A stretch of DNA of 64,000 nucleotides from contig CALAIL010000061.1 in assembly GCA_937923255.1 (NCBI GenBank), forward strand, positions 25,764-89,763. The letters are read 5' to 3'. The stretch's first letter is position 1. Each line of letters opens with the position of its first letter. Position numbers and translations under genes: made by a program. Below, piece by piece: positions 22,847 to 32,791 of the stretch. This DNA comes from an uncultured Propionivibrio sp. (lineage in GTDB: Bacteria > Pseudomonadota > Gammaproteobacteria > Burkholderiales > Rhodocyclaceae). The notes beneath the pieces were generated by a model. That model saw only the letters and a list, made by a program, of their open reading frames with translations. It was not told where the DNA came from and ran no database searches.

Positions 22847-25645
22847 TTATGCGCAGGCACGGGGCTCGCCGTCGCCATATAGATTGCTGACGCAGCGCCC
22901 GCAGATTTCCGGATGCGCCGGGTCGGCGCCGACATCCTCGCGTACATGCCAGCAGCGCTCGCATTTTGCATAGGCGAGCGGCGCGCAGAGGATTTTCTCC
23001 TCGGCGTCGCGCACCAGCGTCGTCTTCGAGCAGATGAGGACGAAGCGCAGGTCATCGCCCAGCGAAGCGAGAAGATCGTATTTGTCGCCGTCGGCGTGCA
23101 CGATGACTTCGGCTTGCAGCGACGATCCGATCTTGCCGGCGATTCGCAGGTCTTCGAGCGCTTTGGTCACTTCGGCGCGGTAAGCGCGGAGCTTGCTCCA
23201 TTTGTCGAGCAATGCAACCTCGTCGTCGATAGCCGGTAGCGCCTGCCAGGTGTGCAGCATGACCGAATCATCGGCATTGCTGCTTATGATTCGCCAGACT
23301 TCTTCGGCGGTGAAAGAGAGAATGGGCGCCATCAGTTTGACGAAGCTGTGTGTGATGTGCCACAGCGCGCTTTGCGCCGAACGGCGTGCCTTGGAATCTG
23401 CCGCGGCGGTATAGAGGCGATCCTTGAGGATGTCGAGGTAAAAACCGCCCAGGTCTTCCGAGCAGAAAGTTTGCAGCGCCTGGACAACGCGGTGGAACTC
23501 GTACTTGCCGTAGTCCTCTGCGCATTGCGCTTGCAGGCGGCGCGTCATGGCCAGCGCGTAGCGGTCAATTTCCAGCCATTCGGCTGGCGGCAGCATGTGC
23601 GTGTCGGCATCGAAGTCGGAGGTATTTGCCAGCAGAAAACGCAGGGTGTTGCGGATGCGGCGATAGGCTTCGACGACGCGCTTGAGAATTTCATCCGAAA
23701 TCGACAGTTCGCCCGAGTAGTCGGTAGCGGCGGTCCATAGCCGCAGGATTTCAGCGCCAAGGGTATCGGAAACCTTTTGTGGCGCGATGACGTTGCCCAT
23801 GGACTTGGACATTTTGCGCCCCTTGCCGTCGACGACGAAACCGTGCGTCAGCAGCGACTGATAGGGCGCGCGTCCGTCGATGGCGCAGCCGGTCAGTAGC
23901 GAACTCTGGAACCAGCCGCGATGCTGGTCGGAACCTTCGAGGTACATGTCGGCCGGATATTTGCAGTCGCTCTCGTGTGAGCCGCGCATGACGGACAGGT
24001 GCGTTGTGCCCGAGTCGAACCAGACATCGAGCGTATCTTTCATCTTGCGGTACTGATCGGCTTCGTCGCCGAGCAGTTCTCTGGCATCAAGCGAAAACCA
24101 GGCTTCGATGCCCGACTGTTCGACGCGTCGGGCGACCTGTTCGATCAGTTCGGGCGTGCGCGGATGCAATGCGCCGGTTTCCTTGTGCAGGAAGAATGGG
24201 ATCGGCACGCCCCAGTTACGCTGGCGCGAGACGCACCAGTCCGGGCGGGTCTGGATCATGGCTTCCAGACGGGCGCGCCCCCAGGCGGGGAAAAACTGCG
24301 TTGCATCGACGGCGCGCTCCGCAATCGTGCGCAGCGAAGGTTCGCCTGCGTGTGCGCAATGTTCCATGCCGATGAACCATTGCGTTGTGGCGCGGAAGAT
24401 GATCGGCGTTTTGTGCCGCCAGCAATGCGGGTAGCTGTGCTGGATTTTTTCGCTGTGCAGCAGGCGGCCGCGTGCCTGGAGTTCTTGCAGGACGAGCGGG
24501 TTGGCTTCCCAGACGGTCTTGCCGACCAGCGGTGCGACCGAAAGCGGGAGCGTGCTGGGCAGAAAGCAGCCATCGTCGCCGACCGGATTGTCTACGGGTA
24601 GACCGTAAACCTTGCCGATCAGATAGTCGTCGGCGCCATGCGCTGGTGCGGTATGAACAAAGCCGGTACCCGCATCGTTCGTCACATGCGTGCCGCAGAT
24701 GATGGGTACGTGACGCGCGTAGAACGGGTGCTGGAAGCGGATGTTCTCCAGCGCCTTGCCGGGGGCCGAGGCGAGCGTTCTGCCGCTCAGGGCATAGCGT
24801 TGCAGGCAGCTTTCGGCCAGTTCGCGGACGAGGATCAGGGCGCCTTTCGGCGTTTCGATAAGGTCGTAAACGAAATCCGGATGGGCGCTGATGGCCACGT
24901 TGGCGGGCAGCGTCCAGGGCGTTGTCGTCCAGATGACGGCGAAAGTCGATGTGGGCAGCGTGTCGAGGCCAAACGCGGCGGCCAGCTTGCCGGCATCGTC
25001 TGCGGCAACCTCAAAGGCGACATCAATGGCGTCCGACGTTTTATCTTCGTAATCGACCTCGGCCTCGGCCAGCGCCGAGGCGCAATCCAGACACCAGTTG
25101 ACCGGCTTTAGTCCTTGATAGAGATAGCCTTTCTCCAGGATTTTGCCGAGCGCGCGGATTTCGTCCGCTTCGGTTTTGAAGGCCAGCGTCAGGTAAGGGT
25201 TGTCCCAATCGCCCAATACGCCCAGGCGGATGAAGTCCTGCTTCTGACGCGCCACCTGTTCGTTGGCGAAGGCGCGGCACAGCGCGCGCACTTTGTCGGC
25301 GGGAATGTGTTTGCCGTGCAGTTTTTCGATCTGGTGCTCGATCGGCAGGCCGTGGCAATCCCAGCCGGGGATGTAAGGGGCATCGAATCCGGCCAGCGTT
25401 TTCGAGCGAATGATGATGTCCTTGAGAATCTTGTTGACGGCGTGACCGATATGGATGTCGCCGTTGGCGTAGGGCGGGCCGTCGTGGAGTACGAAACGCG
25501 GGCGGCCTTTCGCCTGCTGGCGGATCTTCTGGTAAAGCTGTTTCTCCTGCCATTCCTTGACCCACTGCGGCTCGCGTTTGGCGAGGTCGCCGCGCATCGG
25601 GAAGGGCGTATCGGTCAGGTTCAGGGTGTGCTTGTAATCGGACAT
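22847..25645 (-). CDS. ileS: Isoleucyl-tRNA synthetase IleS
   Basis: This class I synthetase charges tRNA-Ile and edits misactivated valine. The 932-residue protein has HIGH at residues 65-68, the KMSKS loop near residue 610, the editing-domain signature [11 protein letters not shown] and a C-terminal zinc finger with CERC and CGRC pairs. The ATG at 25645 is preferred over a GTG three codons upstream because it starts the family-typical [10 protein letters not shown]. It sits between ribF and lspA, the standard order. Confidence 0.97.
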   Translation of the reverse strand: MSDYKHTLNLTDTPFPMRGDLAKREPQWVKEWQEKQLYQKIRQQAKGRPRFVLHDGPPYANGDIHIGHAVNKILKDIIIRSKTLAGFDAPYIPGWDCHGLPIEHQIEKLHGKHIPADKVRALCRAFANEQVARQKQDFIRLGVLGDWDNPYLTLAFKTEADEIRALGKILEKGYLYQGLKPVNWCLDCASALAEAEVDYEDKTSDAIDVAFEVAADDAGKLAAAFGLDTLPTSTFAVIWTTTPWTLPANVAISAHPDFVYDLIETPKGALILVRELAESCLQRYALSGRTLASAPGKALENIRFQHPFYARHVPIICGTHVTNDAGTGFVHTAPAHGADDYLIGKVYGLPVDNPVGDDGCFLPSTLPLSVAPLVGKTVWEANPLVLQELQARGRLLHSEKIQHSYPHCWRHKTPIIFRATTQWFIGMEHCAHAGEPSLRTIAERAVDATQFFPAWGRARLEAMIQTRPDWCVSRQRNWGVPIPFFLHKETGALHPRTPELIEQVARRVEQSGIEAWFSLDARELLGDEADQYRKMKDTLDVWFDSGTTHLSVMRGSHESDCKYPADMYLEGSDQHRGWFQSSLLTGCAIDGRAPYQSLLTHGFVVDGKGRKMSKSMGNVIAPQKVSDTLGAEILRLWTAATDYSGELSISDEILKRVVEAYRRIRNTLRFLLANTSDFDADTHMLPPAEWLEIDRYALAMTRRLQAQCAEDYGKYEFHRVVQALQTFCSEDLGGFYLDILKDRLYTAAADSKARRSAQSALWHITHSFVKLMAPILSFTAEEVWRIISSNADDSVMLHTWQALPAIDDEVALLDKWSKLRAYRAEVTKALEDLRIAGKIGSSLQAEVIVHADGDKYDLLASLGDDLRFVLICSKTTLVRDAEEKILCAPLAYAKCERCWHVREDVGADPAHPEICGRCVSNLYGDGEPRACA

Positions 25646-25654
25646 GGTGATCAC

Positions 25655-26596
25655 TCAGTGCGAAAAATAGTGTTTTGCGGAAACAATGTCCTGGGCAATC
25701 TGCTGCCGGAGCGCATCGAGGCTGGCAAATACCTGCTCATCGCGCAGTTTGTGCAGAAAGCGGACGCAAATGTGGGCGCCGTAGAGGTCGCCGGAAAAAT
25801 CGAATAGATGGACTTCCAGTGTCGGCGCCATTTCGCCGCCAAGGCTTGGGCGCAGGCCAAGGTTGGCGACGCCCGTACGGCGCCCTGCCGGCAGACCGTC
25901 CACTTCGACGGCGAAGACGCCGCTCAGTGGCGGTTTGTGGTGTTTGACACGGATGTTGGCCGTCGGTACGCCCAGTCGCCGGCCCAGTTGCCGCCCTGGC
26001 ACGATGCGGCCGCTGATCGCATAGGGTTGGCCGAGAAGCTGGGCGGCAGCTTCCATATCACCGGCCTCCAGTGCCTGGCGTACCAGCGAACTGGAAACCC
26101 GTTCCCCGGCACAGGCCACGCCGGACAGCGTTTCGACCGTGAAACCATGCTGTTGGCCCAGGCGCTGGAGTAGCGCGATGTCTCCGGTGCGTTGTGCGCC
26201 AAAGCGGAAGTCGTCGCCAACGACGAGATGCGCGACACGTAGCCTATCGACCAGAATATCCTTGACGAAATTTTCAGCCGGACAAGCGGCCAGTGCGGCG
26301 CCGAAACGGCAGACATACGCGCATTCGATGCCTTGGCTGGCGATGCGTTCCAGTTTCTCGCGCAGCGTGGATAAACGAGTCGGTGCGGTGTGCGGCGCAA
26401 GAAATTCACGCGGATGCGGCTCGAAGGTCAACACCGCCGGACTCAGCGAGCGGGCGTTTGCGGCGACTTTGATCCGGCCAAGCAGTGCCTGATGCCCCAG
26501 GTGGACGCCGTCGAAATTGCCGATACCCAGCGCCGTGGGCGCTGGAGATCGTCGAAAAAAGTCACGGGAGCCGCAAAAGCCACGGAAAACGAGCAT
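25655..26596 (-). CDS. ribF: Bifunctional riboflavin kinase / FAD synthetase RibF
   Basis: RibF phosphorylates riboflavin to FMN and adenylates it to FAD. The N-terminal nucleotidyltransferase has GIGNFDGVHLGHQAL near residue 24 and VGDDFRFGAQRTGD near residue 125; the C-terminal kinase domain has the PTANI and GVANLGLRPS motifs. Length is 313 residues, normal for the fused enzyme. It is the first gene of the operon leading to ileS, lspA and ispH, with nine bases to ileS. Confidence 0.95.
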   Translation of the reverse strand: MLVFRGFCGSRDFFRRSPAPTALGIGNFDGVHLGHQALLGRIKVAANARSLSPAVLTFEPHPREFLAPHTAPTRLSTLREKLERIASQGIECAYVCRFGAALAACPAENFVKDILVDRLRVAHLVVGDDFRFGAQRTGDIALLQRLGQQHGFTVETLSGVACAGERVSSSLVRQALEAGDMEAAAQLLGQPYAISGRIVPGRQLGRRLGVPTANIRVKHHKPPLSGVFAVEVDGLPAGRRTGVANLGLRPSLGGEMAPTLEVHLFDFSGDLYGAHICVRFLHKLRDEQVFASLDALRQQIAQDIVSAKHYFSH

Positions 26597-26676
26597 GGCA
26601 GGTCGTAAAAATCAGGAAAATCGGGAAGGCCCAGGAAGGCTAGAAAAATGGTGAATTGTAATGGATTTGCAGGCGT

Positions 26677-27981
26677 TCAGGCTGGCTTTTCCAGCCGTTT
26701 CTGGTACCAGTCGATGAACTTGTCTGGCGGCAATCCGGGCGCGAACAGAAAACCTTGCAGGTGGTCGCATCCCATCTCCGCGAGAATCTGCGCCGATTCG
26801 CGCGTTTCGACGCCTTCGGCGATGACGCGCAGGCCCAGCCGGTGCGATAGGCCGATGATCGATGCCGTGATTTCACGGTCGCGCTGCGATGTGGCGATAT
26901 TGCGGACAAAACTCTTGTCGATTTTGACTTCATGCACTGGCAGATTTTTCAGGTTGGACATGCCCGAAAAACCCGTACCGAAATCGTCGATCGACAGCTG
27001 CGTGCCAAGCTGACGGAACCGTTCCAGCACATCGGCGACATGCTCGGTGTATTGAACCATGCTGGTCTCGGTAATTTCCAGCAGCACCATCGACGGATCG
27101 ATATGCCAGGTCGCCAGCGCCTGCCCGAACAGATCAGGCATTTCCAGGTCGAGCAGATCGTTGGCCGAGAGGTTGACCGACAGGCGCAGGGCGATGTGGT
27201 GCGCCGCCAGTTCTTTACAAATATGGCCAAGGCGCTGGAAAAGCCAGCGGTTGAAAAGCTGGCGCAGACCGAGTCGGACAATGATGGCGAGCAGCTCAGG
27301 CGGAGAAACCCATTGGCCGCTTTCACGCTGCCAACGCAATAGGCATTCGGCGCCGATGCAGGCGCCACCGACGGCTTCGACCTGTGGTTGCAGGTAAAGC
27401 TGAAGTCCGCTTTCCGACTGGAAAGCCTGACGGATTTCCTGGTCAAACGATTTCAGGCGGTCGTCCAGCTTTTCCATATCCGCATGGTAGAGCGCCTGGC
27501 CTTCTTCGTTGTTTCTGGCGTGTATCGAGGCGATTCGCGCCGATTGCACGAGGTACAGGGCATCCTTGCCGTCTTCGGGATACATGGCGCCGCCGCAGGT
27601 CGCCGCCAGCCGCAAGGCTATGCTGTCGATGTTCAGCAGATAGGCGTCGAACATCCGATGCAGTTTGATCATGGCCATCGTCAGGGTAGCGCTGCTGCGC
27701 AGGTCGGGTAGAACCAGCAGCCATTCGCGCGGCGTGATGAGGTAGAGCAGATCCTGCGGGCGTTTGATGTCGCGCAGGCGGCCGGCGATTTCATGCTGAA
27801 ATCGTTGCAGCGATTCCGGCTGAAGCCGGTAGAACGCCGTATCCGGCTCGAGGGCGAGCACGATGACGCCCAGCGAAGCCGTCTGTGACTGGCGCGCCAG
27901 CTCCGGGATGTCGAGCAGCGCCGTGGTCAGTTCGGCGGGAAGAAAGTATTCGGCGGAAGCGTCGGTTACGTTTGAGTACAT
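26677..27981 (-). CDS. EAL-domain protein with degenerate GGDEF, probable c-di-GMP phosphodiesterase
   Basis: The 434-residue protein has an N-terminal GGDEF-like fold (about residues 35-175) whose signature is replaced by sequence around TPREWLLVLP, so it should not make cyclic di-GMP. The C-terminal EAL domain (about 180-430) keeps the metal and catalytic residues: Glu212 in the EAL position (here ECL), Asn in SVNLS, Glu in LEITET, the DDFGTG loop, Lys in KIDKSF and Glu in AEGVET. Activity as a phosphodiesterase is therefore plausible. No membrane segment is seen, so it is probably cytoplasmic. It lies 54 bases downstream of an HD-GYP gene on the same strand. Confidence 0.88.
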   Translation of the reverse strand: MYSNVTDASAEYFLPAELTTALLDIPELARQSQTASLGVIVLALEPDTAFYRLQPESLQRFQHEIAGRLRDIKRPQDLLYLITPREWLLVLPDLRSSATLTMAMIKLHRMFDAYLLNIDSIALRLAATCGGAMYPEDGKDALYLVQSARIASIHARNNEEGQALYHADMEKLDDRLKSFDQEIRQAFQSESGLQLYLQPQVEAVGGACIGAECLLRWQRESGQWVSPPELLAIIVRLGLRQLFNRWLFQRLGHICKELAAHHIALRLSVNLSANDLLDLEMPDLFGQALATWHIDPSMVLLEITETSMVQYTEHVADVLERFRQLGTQLSIDDFGTGFSGMSNLKNLPVHEVKIDKSFVRNIATSQRDREITASIIGLSHRLGLRVIAEGVETRESAQILAEMGCDHLQGFLFAPGLPPDKFIDWYQKRLEKPA

Positions 27982-28035
27982 CAGGAAAGGCGCCGGAAAG
28001 CGTTGGGAAGCGTCGGGAAAAGCTGAGTGAAGGTA

Positions 28036-29424
28036 TCAGCTCAGGAAAAATTCTGTCGGATCGATGCCGTAGGCATTGAGCGGCAGGGCTTTGATGATGC
28101 GGTACGGTTCGCCGGTCGGCGTCGACGGTTCATAGATCAGATCGAGATTGCGCGGGTGCCGTTCGACGGATTTGTTCGGCGCCAGCAGTACCAACAGACG
28201 CGGTTTGAGGCGGCGCACCTGATTTTGCTGGATAACGATGGCGACTTCGCCCGAGTTGAGTTCGACGAGTGAGCCGATCGGATACAGTCCGACGCACTGT
28301 ACGAACTGATCGACGATGGCCGCACGAAATTGCGTGTCCCGCAGACGGGAAAGCGTTTCCAGCGCTTTCTGGCTCGATACGGCGGGACGAAAAACGCGAC
28401 GGCGCGTCATTGCGCAATATGTATCGATCAGCCCGGCCAGTTCCGCATCCATGCCGATGTTGTCGCCGCGCAGCCCTTTTGGATAACCGCTGCCGTCATA
28501 GCGCTCATGGTGTCCTTTGACGGTTTCAATGACTTCCGGAGGAAAATTTCCGCTGTCGCGCAACATTTCGACCGAATACCCGACGTGGGCGCGCAGCTGC
28601 TCGCTTTCCACCTCGCTCAACGGCGGCGTTTTGCCGAGGAGGTTGGGCGGGAGGCGGACCTTGCCGATGTCCTGCATCAGCCCGGCTTGGCCGAGCATCT
28701 CGATATTCCGCCGCCCCAAGCCGAGGAAGCGGCCGAACACCATTAGATGGACCGAGACGTCGACAGCATGGTCGTAAGAATACTGATCGGTGGTGCGCAG
28801 GCGGGTCAGCCAGAGCAGGGCATCCGGGTTGCGTTCGACGCTGGCCGCCATTTCCTCGATCAGGCCATGCACTTTATCGAGTTCGACGAATCCTGAAGCG
28901 TCGGTCGCCTGTTCGACAGCCACCAAGGTGCGGTGAGCGTCATCGACGATGGGCGCCGCATACACCATTTCTTCTTCCAGCGTGCTGCCCGGAGCCGGCG
29001 GCAGGCTGCGTCGCTGTATTGCAGCCTGTTCAGCATCCGCTGGTTTGTCAGGCCGGCGTTTACGCAATTTGCGGATGAAGGCAAAGAAATTGCTCTGCTC
29101 CGGATCTGCGCCGGCTGTCGTGTATGAAACCGTGCGCGTTGATGTACCGTCAGTTTTAAGACTTACCGGCGTGCGCGGCCGCTCGGAGAAGTGTTCGCCA
29201 ATCGAGCGCCGTCGGTCGATGAAAACATGCTGACAGAGCTGGCGAAGCTGGGCGAGTTCTTTCTCGCTCTCAACCAGGAAGCCTTGCAGCAAAAACGGCG
29301 TGCCTAGCCACGGGCGATCCAGCGATGAGACGAACATGCCGATGCGTAAGTCATCGACGCCGATTTGTTCGTCGTTCTGACCGGCATCGTTCGCTATGTC
29401 TGTTCCTAGATTTTCAGTGTTCAT
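28036..29424 (-). CDS. DUF3391 HD-GYP protein with altered HD motif
   Basis: The 462-residue protein starts with a DUF3391 domain (about residues 22-75), then a linker, then an HD-GYP domain (about 205-390). HD-GYP enzymes hydrolyse cyclic di-GMP. Here the eponymous His-Asp is Gln251-Asp252 in MQDIGK, while HHE (305-307) and DGSGYP (310-315) are intact. The histidine is normally a metal ligand, so activity may be changed or lost; I think a Gln here recurs in this subfamily, but that is from memory. A C-terminal extension of about 75 residues follows. It is the likely first gene of a two-gene unit with the EAL protein. Confidence 0.87.
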   Translation of the reverse strand: MNTENLGTDIANDAGQNDEQIGVDDLRIGMFVSSLDRPWLGTPFLLQGFLVESEKELAQLRQLCQHVFIDRRRSIGEHFSERPRTPVSLKTDGTSTRTVSYTTAGADPEQSNFFAFIRKLRKRRPDKPADAEQAAIQRRSLPPAPGSTLEEEMVYAAPIVDDAHRTLVAVEQATDASGFVELDKVHGLIEEMAASVERNPDALLWLTRLRTTDQYSYDHAVDVSVHLMVFGRFLGLGRRNIEMLGQAGLMQDIGKVRLPPNLLGKTPPLSEVESEQLRAHVGYSVEMLRDSGNFPPEVIETVKGHHERYDGSGYPKGLRGDNIGMDAELAGLIDTYCAMTRRRVFRPAVSSQKALETLSRLRDTQFRAAIVDQFVQCVGLYPIGSLVELNSGEVAIVIQQNQVRRLKPRLLVLLAPNKSVERHPRNLDLIYEPSTPTGEPYRIIKALPLNAYGIDPTEFFLS

Positions 29425-29765
29425 AGCAATTTGTGCTTACGTTGACACGGAGATATTCAGCGTACTCGGTTTTCTTATTATTACTTATACCGCTATCGTT
29501 GTTGTTTGGCTATAGCTTCGGCGCAGGTTTGGGTAAAGGCGCTGGCGACAGGTCTGTTCCTGTAGTGGGGAGCCGGCGGGCCGAACGGCTCAGTCGAGGG
29601 GATTTATGGAATAATGCGCGCGTCAGTGCTGCCAAGAGAATGTGAAAAACAGGGGCAGGCCATAGATGGCTGGTTGAAGAAATCCTTACCAATATTTGGA
29701 ATCTGGATAGGTCTGGATAGGGTCTGAATAGGGAATAGGCATATTTCAAAATTTCGGGAGGAATC
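29425..29765. other. Divergent intergenic region, HD-GYP / nhaC
   Basis: These 341 bases separate the divergent HD-GYP and antiporter genes. An excellent TTGACA at 29442-29447 lacks a good -10 partner. A short open frame at 29433-29645 is not convincing. The nhaC side holds a 10-base tandem repeat listed separately. Confidence 0.5.
29702..29739 (+). repeat. Tandem 10-base repeats in the nhaC leader
   Basis: TCTGGATAGG occurs twice head to tail (29702-29711, 29712-29721), then as TCTGAATAGG at 29723-29732 and partly as AATAGG at 29734-29739. The array ends 26 bases before the nhaC start. It could be a protein-binding or RNA element; nothing else supports either. Confidence 0.7.
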
Positions 29766-31163
29766 GTGCAAGCGCCGTTATTGAATATGAGATCGGGAGA
29801 AGCCGTGCTGATTGCCGTCATCGCAGTTGCCGCGATGAGCGTGACCATGATCGGTTTTGGCTGGGTGCCGCATTTGTCCATTATTCTGGTGCTGTGTGCA
29901 TTGCTGGCCTTGGGGCGGTGCAAGGGCTTGAGCTTCCGGCAGATGCAGCAAGGCATGGCCAGCGGCGTGATGTCCGGAATCGGCGCCATTTATCTCTTTT
30001 TCTTCATCGGTCTGCTGGTGTCGGCCTTGATGATGTCCGGCGCCATTCCTACGCTGATGTACTACGGGCTGGACGCCATCTCTCCCAGGTTCTTTTATGT
30101 CTCGGCATTTGCGCTGTCGTCGGTCGTGGGTGTGGCGATCGGCAGCAGCCTGACGACCTGCGCCACGGTGGGGGTGGCGTTCATCGGCATGGGCGCGGCA
30201 TTTGACGCTGATCCGGCCATCGTTGCCGGGGCGGTGGTTTCCGGGGCGTTTTTCGGCGATAAGATGTCGCCGCTGTCGGATACCACGGCCATTGCCGCGT
30301 CGGTAGTGGGCATCGATCTGTTCGACCATATCCGCAACATGATGTATACCACCGTGCCGGCCTGGCTGATCACGGTATTGCTGTTGTGGCTTTTGCCCGG
30401 GCATATGAAGAGCGCTGAGCTGGCGGATATCGAAATGTTCAAAACCTGGCTGATGGCCAGCGGACTGGTACGAGGGGTTGCGCTGCTGCCTTTTGCCGTG
30501 CTGCTGGTTCTGGCCATGCGTAAAGTGGCGACCATTTACACGATCGTGATTACCATCACCGTGGCCTTGTTCATTACCTACCTGTACGGCAGTCCCAGTA
30601 TCGGGCAGCTGGGCGGCTGGTTTTTCAAGGGCTATGCGCCCGCCGAGGGCGTCGATCTGGGGGATGTGAGCAAACTGGTGACGCGCGGCGGTATTGAAAG
30701 CATGTTTTTTACCCAGACGATTGTCATTCTGGCGCTGAGCCTGGGCGGGCTGTTGAGCGCGCTGGGCATCTTGCCCGCCTTGCTGGCGGGGGTGAGCCAT
30801 ATGCTGACGAATGCTGCACGCGCCACCTTTAGCGTCGCTGCGACGTCGCTGGGGGTGAACGTGTTGATTGGCGAGCAGTACCTGAGCCTGTTGCTGGCGG
30901 GGCAGACATTCCGCCCCGTCTATGAACGCCTTGGCCTGCACCCGCGCAACATTGCGCGGACCGTGGAAGATGCGGGTACCGTCATCAATCCGCTGGTGCC
31001 CTGGGGCGTCTGCGGTGTCTTTATCAGCGGCGTGTTGGGCGTGCCGGTGCTGCATTACCTGCCCTACGCATTTTTTTGTTACTTGTGTCTATTCCTGACG
31101 CTGATTTTCGGCCTGACGGGCAAAACCCTCAGTAAGGCCGATGCCGCCGCTGGCGGTGCGTAG
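29766..31163 (+). CDS. NhaC-family Na+/H+ antiporter
   Basis: This 465-residue membrane protein belongs to the NhaC family of sodium/proton antiporters and related organic-ion exchangers. About eleven hydrophobic segments are visible, and the family signature GDKMSPLSDTTAIAA lies near residue 163. It starts at a GTG with a strong GGGAGGA site four bases upstream. The leader carries tandem repeats. Ion specificity cannot be read from sequence alone; malate/lactate exchange is known for some relatives. Confidence 0.85.
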   Translation: MQAPLLNMRSGEAVLIAVIAVAAMSVTMIGFGWVPHLSIILVLCALLALGRCKGLSFRQMQQGMASGVMSGIGAIYLFFFIGLLVSALMMSGAIPTLMYYGLDAISPRFFYVSAFALSSVVGVAIGSSLTTCATVGVAFIGMGAAFDADPAIVAGAVVSGAFFGDKMSPLSDTTAIAASVVGIDLFDHIRNMMYTTVPAWLITVLLLWLLPGHMKSAELADIEMFKTWLMASGLVRGVALLPFAVLLVLAMRKVATIYTIVITITVALFITYLYGSPSIGQLGGWFFKGYAPAEGVDLGDVSKLVTRGGIESMFFTQTIVILALSLGGLLSALGILPALLAGVSHMLTNAARATFSVAATSLGVNVLIGEQYLSLLLAGQTFRPVYERLGLHPRNIARTVEDAGTVINPLVPWGVCGVFISGVLGVPVLHYLPYAFFCYLCLFLTLIFGLTGKTLSKADAAAGGA

Positions 31164-31188
31164 CCGGAAGGGGCGGGGGCGCGCAAGT

Positions 31189-31329
31189 CCGCGTGGATCG
31201 GGCATCTCCGAGGGGGGTGCCTGGAAACCCTTATAAATAGGGTATTTCAGAGGAGGTGCCCCGGAGATGCCCTGTTTACGCGGGTTTCCGTGCAGGGTGC
31301 CCGGAGATGCGCTGTTTACACGGGGTTCC
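31189..31329. repeat. REP-like repeat cluster A (4 units)
   Basis: Four related units of 20-27 bases lie in the spacer between convergent nhaC and the ProQ-like gene: 31189-31208 and 31223-31249 in reverse orientation, 31263-31289 and 31303-31329 in forward orientation. Forward units read roughly GAGATGCCCTGTTTACGCGG followed by GTTTCC. The same unit recurs at 34.75, 51.3, 52.96 and 58.45 kb, always outside genes. Confidence 0.72.
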
Positions 31330-31375
31330 GGGGCGGTTAAAAAAGCAAGGCCGCCGATGGGTTGCCCGCGCACGC

Positions 31376-31804
31376 TTAGCGGTCTTTGCCGAATTTTGCG
31401 ACGAGCTGGCTGAGTTTTTCCGTCCGGCGCTGAGCTTCGGCTTCGGCCGCGCGCAGAGCCTTTTTGCGTTCAGCCGCTTTGCGCAGGCGTTCGCGCAAAA
31501 TTTCCGTGGCGTGCTGACGGTGTTCATCACTGATTTCGACGATTTGCTGGCCGTCAAGACCGAAACGGTGTGTCGCCTTTTCAAAGGTTCTGAGATAGCG
31601 CGTCGAGTGCGTATGCATGCCGAGCGCCAGACGCAGAAGCTTGCGCTCCGTTTCCGGTCGCTGGGCAAGGATCTGCTTGTCGATACCGATGGCCAGCGGC
31701 GAGTAGTTGGCAAAAATCGGATAGCTGTCCTGAAGCTGCCTGAGTAGCTGGCGTGCCCGCTCGGCGGGAGAAGGCGAGGGCGCTGCGTCCTTGGGTGTGT
31801 CCAT
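31376..31804 (-). CDS. ProQ/FinO-domain RNA-binding protein
   Basis: The 142-residue protein carries a ProQ/FinO domain over about residues 15-90, recognisable from the LRQLQDSYPIFANYSPLAIG opening and the LRLALGMHTHSTRYLRTF stretch. Such proteins bind structured RNAs and act as small-RNA chaperones. The remaining C-terminal third is an Arg/Lys/Glu/Ala-rich helix, probably extended. It lacks the Tudor-like C-terminal domain of E. coli ProQ and is closer in size to the minimal ProQ of Neisseria. It stands alone between nhaC (convergent) and rsgA. Confidence 0.85.
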   Translation of the reverse strand: MDTPKDAAPSPSPAERARQLLRQLQDSYPIFANYSPLAIGIDKQILAQRPETERKLLRLALGMHTHSTRYLRTFEKATHRFGLDGQQIVEISDEHRQHATEILRERLRKAAERKKALRAAEAEAQRRTEKLSQLVAKFGKDR

Positions 31805-31924
31805 GCGTGAGATTCGGAATGAATTGGATGAGATGGGCGTCAGCTTATCATGTTCGTATTCCGAAATGATTTGTATCAGGCAGATTTTTCAGCAATGCCG
31901 GGGGTTGGCAATACACCGTTTGCT

Positions 31925-32791
31925 TCAGCCCGTTTCCGAGAGCAGCCGCTGAAAGACGGCGTAGCGGCGCGAATCGAGTTCGCCGCGCGTTAATGCGGCG
32001 CGGACGGCGCAATCCGGTTCGCGTGCGTGGCGGCAATCCCGAAAGCGGCATTGGCCGAGGAATGGGCGTAATTCGGGAAAAGCGCGTTCGATGGCTGCCG
32101 GCGCGAGATGATGCAGCCCAAAGGCTTGCAGGCCTGGCGAATCGATCAATGCCGACTGCGCATCAAGCCGGTATAGCGTTGCATGCGTCGTCGTGTGCTT
32201 GCCGGTATCGAGGGCAGTCGAAATTTCGCGTGTGGCGGCCTGTACTCCCGGCAACAGGGCGTTGATCAGCGTCGATTTGCCCATGCCTGACTGGCCGACC
32301 AGCACGCTGGTCTGCCCGGACAAAAAAGGCCGTAGCGCGCTGGCGTCGGTCCGTGCAGACAGCCTGAGCAGTGGGTAGCCGATATGCGCGAAAGGTGTCA
32401 GCGCCGCTTCCGCCGCGGGCAAACGGTCCGTGAGGTCGCATTTGTTGAGGACGATCAGTGCGCGCAGGTTCTGGCTTTCGGCGGCAACCAGGCAGCGCGT
32501 GACCAGTTCGTCGGAAAAAGAAGGTTCGGTGGCGACGACGATAATGATCTGGCTGACATTGGCGGCGATTAGCTTTTCCCGGAACGCATTGGAACGGTAG
32601 AGCAGCGAACGACGTGGCGCAATGGCCTCGATGACGCCCTGGTTGCTATCGCTGTATCGAATGCTCACCCGGTCGCCGCAGGCAAGTTCACTCTTTTTGC
32701 CGCGCGTAAAGCAGCTGAGGGTTTCCCCGCCATCGAGTTCTACGCGGTATTGCCGCCCGTGCGCGGCGACAACGGTGCCAGAAGCGTTCAA
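31925..32791 (-). CDS. rsgA: Ribosome biogenesis GTPase RsgA
   Basis: RsgA is a circularly permuted GTPase that checks late maturation of the 30S subunit. The 288-residue protein has an OB-fold N terminus, NKCDL (G4) near residue 118, the P-loop GQSGMGKST near residue 165, DTGKHTTTHA and a C-terminal zinc motif CRFRDCRHAREPDC. The start appears to be a TTG at 32791 overlapping the stop of the upstream protease gene, and no in-frame ATG lies nearby. Translational coupling is likely. Confidence 0.93.
   Translation of the reverse strand: MNASGTVVAAHGRQYRVELDGGETLSCFTRGKKSELACGDRVSIRYSDSNQGVIEAIAPRRSLLYRSNAFREKLIAANVSQIIIVVATEPSFSDELVTRCLVAAESQNLRALIVLNKCDLTDRLPAAEAALTPFAHIGYPLLRLSARTDASALRPFLSGQTSVLVGQSGMGKSTLINALLPGVQAATREISTALDTGKHTTTHATLYRLDAQSALIDSPGLQAFGLHHLAPAAIERAFPELRPFLGQCRFRDCRHAREPDCAVRAALTRGELDSRRYAVFQRLLSETG

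Noticed and set aside
29433..29645. A 70-codon frame starting GTG with a hydrophobic N terminus
   Set aside because: No ribosome-binding site, non-membrane part is unconvincing, and it occupies a divergent promoter region; might be real but cannot be supported.
29778..31055. A 425-codon minus-strand frame opposite nhaC
   Set aside because: Antisense to a strongly supported antiporter; composition is the typical His/Gln/Arg-rich mirror of a membrane protein gene.
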